Below, one piece after another: positions 57,504 to 64,000 of a DNA stretch of 64,000 nt; the first letter of the stretch is position 1; every line of letters begins with the position of its first letter. The notes under the pieces are model-generated. The model was given only the letters and a program-made list of their open reading frames with translations, searched no databases and had not been told where the DNA came from. This DNA is from Pedosphaera sp. (GTDB taxonomy: Bacteria; Verrucomicrobiota; Verrucomicrobiia; Limisphaerales; Pedosphaeraceae). The position numbers and the translations under genes were made by a program. The stretch spans positions 1-64,000 of the forward strand of contig JAQGPA010000014.1 in the NCBI GenBank assembly GCA_028293325.1. Direction: 5' to 3'.

Positions 57504-57920
57504 CTAATCCCCCGGTTGGTGGGAAACGCCGCCGGACGGCACCCGCATCTCAAAGCGCGGGATACGCGCGATGACCCGCCGGCCTTGGGCGTCCAAGCCC
57601 AGATAACTCCCCTCCGCCACCGCCACGGTCGTATCCAGCAAGTGAAAGCTATTATAGCTGAATGAATTTCCGGGCGGAATCATCGGCGTCTGCCCCACCA
57701 CCCCTTCGCCTTCCACGGCGGTGATTTCCCCATGCTCGTTGGTCACCACCCATTTGCGCGCCCGGATCGTCACCGCCGACTCCGTGCCGTTATGAATGGT
57801 GATAAAATAAACGAAGCAATGCGGCCGCCCGGGCGACACCTCCGTCTGCGGATGATAAACCACTTTATCAACGGTGACGCGCAAACCGGATGGTTCCAAA
57901 AATTTGGGGCTTCTATTCAC
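57504..57920 (-). CDS. apaG: ApaG-family protein
   Basis: A 138-residue protein of the ApaG/DUF525 family with a fibronectin-III-like fold: FVYFITIHNGTESAVTIRAR, WVVTNEHGEITAVEGEGVVG, and MIPPGNSFSYNSFHLLDTTV followed by GSYLGLDAQGRRVIARIPRF. In E. coli apaG is near apaH and ksgA; here it is unlinked and lies 20 bases from yceI. Function is unclear; the human FBXO3 and PDIP38 versions use the domain for protein contacts. Confidence 0.92.
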   Translation of the reverse strand: MNRSPKFLEPSGLRVTVDKVVYHPQTEVSPGRPHCFVYFITIHNGTESAVTIRARKWVVTNEHGEITAVEGEGVVGQTPMIPPGNSFSYNSFHLLDTTVAVAEGSYLGLDAQGRRVIARIPRFEMRVPSGGVSHQPGD

Positions 57921-57939
57921 ACAAGCAACTGCCCATCCA

Positions 57940-58548
57940 TTAACGAGGCGATTGTCCCGCGAGACTCAGGTTCAGTTCGATATCATCCGCCACCTTATCC
58001 TCAAAGCTCCCCTTGTTGATGCCGTAATCGCTTCGTTTGACGATGAAGCTGGCGCGCAACACGAGCAAATCCCCGTCCAAATTCGGAAACCGCGCCTTGA
58101 GCTTGTCCTTCAAGTAAGTCAGTTTCACGGGGATGGTCACCTTTTGCGAAACTCCGTGCAGGGTCATCGTGCCGGTCACGTCCGCCGTCGTTATATTATC
58201 CGCCGTCTTCACGTTATCAGCGCTGAGGACCTCGAACGTAATCGCCGGATACTTGGCCACGTCGAGCCATTTATCACTCTGCAAATGACCTTGCATCGTC
58301 GTGTTGGGGACACGCAATGAAGCGGCGTCCACCACGATCTTCCCTTTCACCGCGCCCGGCGCCGCCGTGTCGAAAGTCACCATGCCGGAAACACCCGTGG
58401 CCGTGCCGTTGATCGATTCCAGCGGGGCGTCCGTTTTGAACACCACGTTGTTGACCCCTTTGGGATCTTTGAAATCAAACGACTGTGGCGCTGCGAATGC
58501 CGCCACACTCACGCCAACACCAGCCAGTACTAGAGCAATCTTTTTCAT
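57940..58548 (-). CDS. YceI-family periplasmic protein
   Basis: A 202-residue exported lipid-binding-type protein. A signal peptide (MKKIALVLAGVGVSVAAFA) precedes a single YceI domain, with SFDFKDPKGVNNVVFKTDAP, MQGHLQSDKWLDVAKYPAIT and a C-terminal SDYGINKGSFEDKVADDIEL. YceI proteins form a beta-barrel that binds isoprenoid chains. The ATG at 58548 is taken as start, because the longer frame to 58617 would place residues before the signal. Confidence 0.92.
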   Translation of the reverse strand: MKKIALVLAGVGVSVAAFAAPQSFDFKDPKGVNNVVFKTDAPLESINGTATGVSGMVTFDTAAPGAVKGKIVVDAASLRVPNTTMQGHLQSDKWLDVAKYPAITFEVLSADNVKTADNITTADVTGTMTLHGVSQKVTIPVKLTYLKDKLKARFPNLDGDLLVLRASFIVKRSDYGINKGSFEDKVADDIELNLSLAGQSPR

Positions 58549-58688
58549 GACGCCCAAAGTGCCAGTAACCGCCAAAAATGCAAATCCCATTATCTCAATT
58601 CCAGCCGCCTTCCCCAATCGCGCCTTTGGAGGTTTGACTTTGCAGCTGACTCAATGAATCATTGGCCACAACAAAGCCGAGATTTCCT

Positions 58689-59708
58689 ATGAAACGTCTA
58701 ATGATTACCCTGCTAAGTTCCGTTGGCCTGAGTGCCGCCCTCCACCTCAACGCCGCCGAGTCCGCCGACAAGCAAGCCCACGGCTGGCTGCTCGTTGCCA
58801 ACAAGGGCGACCATACCTTAACCATTGTTGATCCTTTTGCCGGACGTTCGGTTGCCGTGGTGCCGGAGGATGGGGTGACGGGTCATGAGGTGGTGGCGTC
58901 GCCTGATGGCCGGCGCGCTTTTGTTCCCATCTACGGCAATTCCGGCGTGGGCAAACCGGGCAGCGACGGCAGCCTCCTGCGCGTCATTGATCTGGCGAAA
59001 CACGAGGTCGTCGGCACGGTCGATTTCGGCAAGCCTTTGCGCCCCCACTGTGCCGTAATGGGGCCCAAGAATGGCCTGCTCTATGTGACGACGGAATTGG
59101 AGAACTCGGTGACGGTGATAGATCCGGGCACCTTGAAAATTGTGGGCACCATTCCCACCGGACAGGCCGAGTCCCACATGTTGGCCATTACGCGCGATGG
59201 CCGCCGCGGCTACACCGCCAACGTCGGACCGGGAACGATGTCCGTGCTGGATCTCGAGGAAAAAAAGGTCATCACCATCATTCCCATTTCCCGCCAGGTG
59301 CAACGCATTTCGCTCTCGGTGGATGACCATTGGGTCTTCACCTCCGACCAGGCCAAGCCGCAGCTCGCCGTCATCGACACCGCCACCAACGGCGTGCGCT
59401 CCTGGGTGGAATTACCCAGCACCGGTTATGGCACCGTACCCACTCCAGACGGTCATTATCTATTGGTCGCGCTCAACAAGATTAACAAAGTTGGGGTAAT
59501 TGATCTTAGTGCCATGAGACTGGTCCGCACGGTGGATGTTCCCAAAGCGCCGCAGGAAGTGCTCGTCCAACCCGATGGCGCCACCGCCTATGTTTCGTGC
59601 GACGCCAGCAAACAAGTCGCAGTCATTGACCTGAAGAACTGGAAAGTCGAGAAGCTCATCGAAACCGGTCCCGGCACCGACGGTCTGGCGTGGGCCAAGG
59701 GAAATTGA
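58689..59708 (+). CDS. YncE-like beta-propeller protein, exported
   Basis: A 339-residue exported protein. The signal peptide (MKRLMITLLSSVGLSAALHL) is followed by a seven-bladed propeller of YVTN type. Recurring blades have the forms DHTLTIVDPFAGRSVAVVPE, ENSVTVIDPGTLKIVGTIPT and KQVAVIDLKNWKVEKLIETG. Such proteins bind nucleic acid, metals or partner proteins in the periplasm; no catalytic motif is seen. The ATG at 58689 replaces a longer frame from 58662. It diverges from yceI. Confidence 0.85.
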   Translation: MKRLMITLLSSVGLSAALHLNAAESADKQAHGWLLVANKGDHTLTIVDPFAGRSVAVVPEDGVTGHEVVASPDGRRAFVPIYGNSGVGKPGSDGSLLRVIDLAKHEVVGTVDFGKPLRPHCAVMGPKNGLLYVTTELENSVTVIDPGTLKIVGTIPTGQAESHMLAITRDGRRGYTANVGPGTMSVLDLEEKKVITIIPISRQVQRISLSVDDHWVFTSDQAKPQLAVIDTATNGVRSWVELPSTGYGTVPTPDGHYLLVALNKINKVGVIDLSAMRLVRTVDVPKAPQEVLVQPDGATAYVSCDASKQVAVIDLKNWKVEKLIETGPGTDGLAWAKGN

Positions 59709-59724
59709 TTCAGCTCCACCTCAA

Positions 59725-59744
59725 GGCCGGCCCTTTAACCGGCC
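59725..59744. terminator. Short convergent hairpin
   Basis: GGCCGG and CCGGCC pair around CCCTTTAA at the meeting point of two convergent genes, partly inside the end of the UPF0303 gene. A weak candidate for a shared terminator. Confidence 0.3.
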
Positions 59745-60238
59745 GACTGCGGGAGTGCCAGCGAATGGTAATCACGGCCAAGATGGCCGCATAGCGCTTC
59801 CACCACGAGTTCATGATCCAGGCGTTGCGGCAGGCCGGATACCGTGACGCAGCCAACGATCCCGGCATCCGCCACCACCAACGGAAAAGCTCCCCCGTGC
59901 GAGGCATATTCCGCCGCCGGCAGGGCATATTTTTCGGTCAGGTTTGTGTTGGCCAGTTTTAACTCTAACCCCACGGCGTAGGAACTTTTGTGCAGGTGAG
60001 CCACCACATTGCTTTTGCGGCGAACCCAATTCGCGTTGTTCGGACTCGTGCCGGGCAGCGCGGTGTAAAAAAGCGCCTGGTCGAACCGGCGCACATCAAT
60101 CACCACTGCCAACTTGCGGGCCACCGCCAACTCCCGCAAGTGCACGCCCAGTTGCCACGCCATCGCCATGTCAAATCGCGGCAGCACCAATTCCTGTTCC
60201 TGCCGGGCAACGATTTCAAGATCGCGGGTCAGTTCCAT
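59735..60238 (-). CDS. UPF0303 (heme-degrading-domain-like) protein
   Basis: A 167-residue protein starting MELTRDLEIVARQEQELVLP. LAVVIDVRRFDQALFYTALP, NANWVRRKSNVVAHLHKSSY and a late AAEYASHGGAFPLVVADAGI are UPF0303/GlcG-HbpS-like features. Family members are annotated as heme-degrading-domain proteins, but no activity has been proven for most. The ATG at 60238 is chosen over 60295. It stands alone. Confidence 0.85.
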   Translation of the reverse strand: MELTRDLEIVARQEQELVLPRFDMAMAWQLGVHLRELAVARKLAVVIDVRRFDQALFYTALPGTSPNNANWVRRKSNVVAHLHKSSYAVGLELKLANTNLTEKYALPAAEYASHGGAFPLVVADAGIVGCVTVSGLPQRLDHELVVEALCGHLGRDYHSLALPQSAG

Positions 60239-60384
60239 GAAACTCCTTCCAATGATATGCAGTTGGCGGACATGGGCTGAGCCTGCATGGACCAACCGAA
60301 TCCTGTCAATGCCATTGCGCAGTCCGTTTACCGTCTGGTGCCATTCGCTTGGCAGGCGCGGGGTGAGGCGTTAAGGTATCGGTT

Positions 60385-60660
60385 ATGCGAACGAAGTTGA
60401 GATGGATGGCGTTGATTGCGGCGCTGGTGATCGTGGCGCTTTGGTTTTTTGGCGGACCCAATTTGGGGTTTACGAAGAATTTTGTGTGGCAGGTGGAAAA
60501 AGATCCTGTAACAGAACTGGAAGTGAAGCGCCAGGTGTCGCGCTGGGTGCCGGGCGTTGATTTCCTGGCCGGTGGCCTGGCCGTGGCGGGCGTAGTAGCA
60601 GGAAGTTCGTTTTTCTTCGGGCGCAAAAAGGGAATGAACAGTCATGGGAGGGAGAATTAA
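60385..60660 (+). CDS. Small membrane hypothetical protein
   Basis: A 91-residue protein with an N-terminal helix (WMALIAALVIVALWFFGG) and a second hydrophobic, glycine-rich stretch (FLAGGLAVAGVVAGSSFFFG) before a basic tail. It has no known family. It is followed after 36 bases by another membrane-anchored gene and may be co-transcribed with it. Confidence 0.6.
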   Translation: MRTKLRWMALIAALVIVALWFFGGPNLGFTKNFVWQVEKDPVTELEVKRQVSRWVPGVDFLAGGLAVAGVVAGSSFFFGRKKGMNSHGREN

Positions 60661-60696
60661 CTCGCACTGGGTTCGCCACACGTCCAGGGTGGCGTT

Positions 60697-61326
60697 ATGA
60701 AGAAGGGCTGGCTGATCCCGTTGGCGAACCGGCGTATTTTTGGCGTGGGGATGCTGCTGCTGCTGACGCTGGTGATGGTTACGTGGTTGCTGGTGTTGCA
60801 TGCGCCACGCGAGAAGCCGGTGCCGCCCCTCTCGTTCGATACCAACGCCTTCATTGCCTCGAAGATTTCCATTCCTGCTGGCGGCGCTTTCCCGCTCCCG
60901 ACAAATCCTTCGTTGGGTGCGCGCTTCCGCCATTTCCTGTATGAAGCAGAAGTCAGGTTGTCCGGACCATCCACCTGGTCTTTTCCCGCCAGCGCCCAAA
61001 CGGGCTGCAGCGTCCAGGGATTGCTCGACGAATGCACGAGTGTTTCCGGCACGCGCTATCTGATGCCGATCGGAGTCGCCGCCGGATCGGTCCAATTCGG
61101 CAATACGAACACACTCGATGGCCCGCACTGGGTGGCGGCGTTTGAAGAGGCCTTGCGCAAGGGTCCCGTGAATTGCTGGGATCCAGAAACGAAAACAGTG
61201 CGCCCGGAACAACTGGTTTTGCTGCGTTTCCCGGCGCAAAAAACGGTGGTGGTGCTGCCGGTAAAATCGGCGCTGGAATTTCAACGGACCAATGGACTGC
61301 CCATGCCCGGCGAAAAAACGAAGTGA
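60697..61326 (+). CDS. Membrane-anchored hypothetical protein
   Basis: A 209-residue protein with one N-terminal helix (IFGVGMLLLLTLVMVTWLLV) and an outside domain of about 170 residues. The domain includes a Cys pair region (SAQTGCSVQGLLDECTSVSG) and a mixed alpha/beta sequence (WVAAFEEALRKGPVNCWDPE, TVVVLPVKSALEFQRTNGLP). Family not recognised. Confidence 0.6.
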   Translation: MKKGWLIPLANRRIFGVGMLLLLTLVMVTWLLVLHAPREKPVPPLSFDTNAFIASKISIPAGGAFPLPTNPSLGARFRHFLYEAEVRLSGPSTWSFPASAQTGCSVQGLLDECTSVSGTRYLMPIGVAAGSVQFGNTNTLDGPHWVAAFEEALRKGPVNCWDPETKTVRPEQLVLLRFPAQKTVVVLPVKSALEFQRTNGLPMPGEKTK

Positions 61327-61356
61327 AGAGCGCGTTGATGAACAGAAGCCAAACGC

Positions 61357-62772
61357 TCAGATTTTATTCTGTGCGGCGGCCGGCGCCCTGCCGTTGATGG
61401 GGAGGCGAACTTTGAATCGTGTCTCGCCGGGCCGCGATTCAAATTCAATTTCACCACCATGACGGTCCCCCACGATGCGGTTGCTGATGACCAGGCCAAG
61501 ACCCGTGCCGGCGCCGACGCCCTTGGTGGTGAAAAATGGCTCGAACATGCGCGACTGAACATCCACGGGAATACCAGAACCGTTATCCACGATTTCGACG
61601 ACTAATTGATCGTCTTCCAAGCCGGTGCCGATGCAGATTTTGCCGGTCCCCTTTACCGCATCGATGGCGTTATCAAGGAGATTTGTCCATACCTGATTCA
61701 GTTCACTGCCATAAGCCATGATGCGCGGCACCGAACGATCAAAGGCCCGAACGACGGTCACGTTTTTTAATTTGTGACCCAACATCGTCAAAGTGCTCTC
61801 AATCCCTTCATGGATGTCCACCTCCTGCATCGGCGACTGATCCATGTACGAGTAGGATTTAACGGCTTTAACCAACTCCGCAATCCGCCCGGTGCTCTGC
61901 TCCATCTGGTTGAGTAACGACTTAAGATCCAGCCGCGCTTCCAGCCAGCCAAAGGCATCCACCAGGCTCGCCGCCGGCAGCTTGGCCGCCAATTCTCCGA
62001 GCCAGGCGGTGTCCAATCCGGCATTGACGAAGGTGGGCGCCAGATCCCAGGCATCCGCCACGCCGTGTGTGCTCAACCAGGTGCCAATCGTTTCCGCCCG
62101 GTCGCTCCGCTCGAGGTGGTCCAGCACCGGCCCCTTGGCCAGCCGTTCCGTCGCCTCTTGCGACGCATCCAGCAGATGTTGCCAATCTTCCGGCTCCAGC
62201 GCTTTGCCGAGTTTGCACAGCAGCGGTTGCACTTTGTCCGTGGTCTGTTGCAAGTGCGACGCCGCTCGACGCGCCGCCGTCGCCGGATTATTCAATTCAT
62301 GCGCCAAACCCGCCGCCATGGCGCCAAGCGAAACAAGCTTTTCCCGTTGCTGCGAATAACCTTCCATGTTCCGCATCCGGTTTGCGGCAGCGCGAAAAAT
62401 TTCCCGGGTGACCGATGGACAAGCGGTCAGCATCCGCCAAAAATCTTCTTCCTTCAGCCGGAATAATCGGACCGGCTTCGAGACCCGGGCCGTCGCAAGC
62501 CAGGGAATATCCAACAACAGCATGGTCTCACCCATGTAGTTTCCCGCTTTGGTCACAGCCATCAGGATTGACTGGCGATCGTACGTTCGCGTGATACGAA
62601 TTTCGCCTTCGAGCAGCACATTGAAAACACCCGTGCGCTCTCCCTCTGCCGCCAGCACGGTGCCGACCGGCGCTTCAATTATTTCACCGGGTTCCAGGCA
62701 ACCTAATTGCGTATCCTTCAGCTCGGCAAAAAGTGGGGAGGCACGGACTTGCTGGAGTTCGGTCGGGTTCAT
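61357..62772 (-). CDS. Cyclic-nucleotide-binding-domain histidine kinase
   Basis: A 471-residue soluble sensor kinase. Residues 10-125 form a Crp-like cNMP-binding domain (LGCLEPGEIIEAPVGTVLAA, GEIRITRTYDRQSILMAVTK). A dimerisation and phosphoacceptor helix has His in GAMAAGLAHELNNPATAARR. The HATPase domain has its N-box in VWTNLLDNAIDAVKGTGKIC and its G-boxes in VEIVDNGSGIPVDVQ and GTGLGLVISNRIVGDRHGGE. No membrane helix and no receiver are present. It starts two bases after the stop of the flavoprotein gene, a pairing seen repeatedly for this kinase type, so redox sensing linked to that reductase is likely. Confidence 0.92.
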   Translation of the reverse strand: MNPTELQQVRASPLFAELKDTQLGCLEPGEIIEAPVGTVLAAEGERTGVFNVLLEGEIRITRTYDRQSILMAVTKAGNYMGETMLLLDIPWLATARVSKPVRLFRLKEEDFWRMLTACPSVTREIFRAAANRMRNMEGYSQQREKLVSLGAMAAGLAHELNNPATAARRAASHLQQTTDKVQPLLCKLGKALEPEDWQHLLDASQEATERLAKGPVLDHLERSDRAETIGTWLSTHGVADAWDLAPTFVNAGLDTAWLGELAAKLPAASLVDAFGWLEARLDLKSLLNQMEQSTGRIAELVKAVKSYSYMDQSPMQEVDIHEGIESTLTMLGHKLKNVTVVRAFDRSVPRIMAYGSELNQVWTNLLDNAIDAVKGTGKICIGTGLEDDQLVVEIVDNGSGIPVDVQSRMFEPFFTTKGVGAGTGLGLVISNRIVGDRHGGEIEFESRPGETRFKVRLPINGRAPAAAQNKI

Positions 62773-62774
62773 GA

Positions 62775-64000
62775 CTATAAAAGGCCAAGGTACTGGTGCA
62801 CAAGTTTCACCGCCATCGCCCCTTCACCCACACCGGAGGTGACCCCTTTGGCCGATCGATGACGGACATCTCCCGCTACGAATATTCCCGGAACGCTGGT
62901 CTCCAGGTAAAACGGATCGCGATCCACCGTCCAGCCGGTCGGACGCTTTCCCTCCAGCATCAGGTGCTGGCCGGAAATCAGGTAACCTTGCGCATCGCGC
63001 TCGACCATCCCGGCCAGCCATTCGGTCCGGGGCACGGCACCCGCGTAAATCAATAGCGCACTGGCGGAAACGTTTTCCGTTGCGCGAGTCTTGTTGTTCT
63101 GAATCGTAATCGTCTCGCACCGGTCCACGCCCTCAACTCCAATCACACTGGAATTGAGCTTCACCTCAATATTCTTCGTGGCCGCAATCTGCTTTTCCAA
63201 ATATTGCGACATGGAATCGGACAACGAATTACCGCGCACCAGCATCGTGACCTGACGCGCAAATTTGGAAAAATACATGGCGGCTTGGCCCGCGGAATTT
63301 GCCCCGCCCACAATGTAAATATTGCCGTCCCGATACGAAAACGCCTCGGACATCGGCGCGTAGTAGTACACGCCCGCGCCGCTGAACCGGTCCAGCCCCG
63401 GCACGTCCAATTTTCGGAACGCAATGCCGGTGGCAATCAGCAGCGCCCGACACCCGACCTCCACGCCATCCGCCAGCGTCAGCACGCGGCTTGGGCCTTC
63501 AATACGCACGCTCCTGACCTCCTGGGGTGTCAATATTTCCACCCCGAAGCGCCGGGCCTGGGCCACCGCACGCCGCGCCAGATCATTGCCGCTGAGCCCC
63601 ATTGGAAAACCAAGGTAGTTTTCGATGCGGGAACTTCGCCCGGCCTGCCCGCCGGGAGCCTCTCGTTCCACGAGCAGCGTGTGCAAACCATCCGCTGCCC
63701 CATATACCGCCGCCGCCAATCCGGCCGGGCCAGCGCCGACGACCACCAAATCGTAAAACGGAAATTCCGCCTTTGTTTTCAACCCTAACTTGCGGGCGAC
63801 CTCAACAGTCGGCGGATTTTTCAAAAATGAACCATCCGGAAATACAACAAGCGGTAGCGTCGAAGCATCGGCTCCCGTCGTGCTGAGCAGTTGCTTCGCC
63901 TCCTCATCCGTTTCGACATTCAGCCATTGGTGCGGCACAAAATTGCGCCCCAAAAAATCGCGCACCTCACTGGAATGAGGCGACCACTGGTTCCCGATCA
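62775..64000 (-). CDS. Thioredoxin reductase-like FAD/NAD(P) oxidoreductase, 5' end missing
   Basis: C-terminal ~400 residues of a thioredoxin-reductase-like flavoprotein. After part of a thioredoxin-like N-terminal region (FLGRNFVPHQWLNVETDEEA), the FAD motif is LVVVGAGPAGLAAAVYGA, the NAD(P) motif IYIVGGANSAGQAAMYF, and the closing motif IFVAGDVRHRSAKGVTSGVG. The redox CxxC of true thioredoxin reductases is absent in this part (LTLADGVEVGCRALLIATGI has one Cys). A GTG at 63965 could start it, but the frame stays open to base 64000 and encodes family-like residues (IGNQWSPHSSE), so the true start is beyond the right edge. It is coupled to the kinase gene downstream. Confidence 0.9.
   Translation of the reverse strand, partial: IGNQWSPHSSEVRDFLGRNFVPHQWLNVETDEEAKQLLSTTGADASTLPLVVFPDGSFLKNPPTVEVARKLGLKTKAEFPFYDLVVVGAGPAGLAAAVYGAADGLHTLLVEREAPGGQAGRSSRIENYLGFPMGLSGNDLARRAVAQARRFGVEILTPQEVRSVRIEGPSRVLTLADGVEVGCRALLIATGIAFRKLDVPGLDRFSGAGVYYYAPMSEAFSYRDGNIYIVGGANSAGQAAMYFSKFARQVTMLVRGNSLSDSMSQYLEKQIAATKNIEVKLNSSVIGVEGVDRCETITIQNNKTRATENVSASALLIYAGAVPRTEWLAGMVERDAQGYLISGQHLMLEGKRPTGWTVDRDPFYLETSVPGIFVAGDVRHRSAKGVTSGVGEGAMAVKLVHQYLGLL

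Noticed and set aside
1-64000. CRISPR arrays, tRNA or rRNA genes, prophage
   Set aside because: No regularly spaced repeats, tRNA-like cloverleaf, rRNA segments or phage structural genes were recognised by eye; a tool scan could still find a tRNA.

Overview
The window reads as chromosomal DNA of a free-living, moderately GC-rich Gram-negative bacterium. Outer-membrane barrel proteins, Sec and Tat signal peptides and a lipoprotein signal are all present. The protein mix suggests Verrucomicrobiota, probably a soil or freshwater Pedosphaera/Limisphaerales-type lineage: a urt/ure cluster with fused UreAB, a DUF3516 helicase, GYF/DUF4870 and DUF3592 proteins, a small Cys-rich protein and the remnant of a REP-associated transposase. 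The taxonomy is inferred from protein character and was not computed. No rRNA, tRNA, CRISPR array, prophage or intact insertion sequence was recognised. Most genes are tightly packed, and many neighbours share ATGA stop/start overlaps.

Left part (1-17.5 kb): a zinc alcohol dehydrogenase cut by the left edge; a SnoaL-like protein; a patch of debris (cobalamin-riboswitch-like fragment, transposase remnant); a phosphoketolase/acetate kinase operon; an HrpA-type helicase; an ABC-F ATPase; a three-gene set (P-loop ATPase, arrestin-like protein, DUF3592 membrane protein); and a large unknown protein.

Core (16.5-42.5 kb): a nitrogen-scavenging island. A LysR regulator diverges from an outer-membrane porin, the urea ABC transporter urtABCDE and the urease genes ureD-ureAB-ureC-ureF-ureG (no ureE). 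A second block follows: another outer-membrane protein, a BMP-type ABC transporter (binding protein, two permeases, double ATPase), a biuret-hydrolase-like cysteine hydrolase, a cupin and a stand-alone copy of the allophanate hydrolase C-terminal domain. A 57-codon gene that looks undescribed sits between the two permease genes, joined to both by ATGA overlaps. My reading is an uptake and hydrolysis system for biuret or a related ureido compound that feeds the adjacent urease. Both blocks have a sigma-54-like site about 150 bp upstream of their porin gene and a strong hairpin directly after the binding-protein gene. A periplasmic PaoABC-like molybdenum hydroxylase lies just downstream.

Right part (42.5-64 kb): mostly housekeeping and hypothetical genes. 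They include a 67-aa Cys-rich protein, a DUF3516 helicase, a frameshifted exported two-repeat protein, a cREC/ADP-ribosylglycohydrolase fusion, an SdpR/SdpI pair with an operator overlapping its promoter, a DEAD-box helicase with a DbpA domain, ThuA-like, DR2241-like and TlpA-like proteins, a LAB_N protein with an added zinc ribbon, ApaG, YceI, a YncE-like propeller and a UPF0303 protein. At the right edge a thioredoxin-reductase-like flavoprotein, cut by the window, is coupled to a cyclic-nucleotide-binding histidine kinase. Hairpin-type short repeats recur between genes here.
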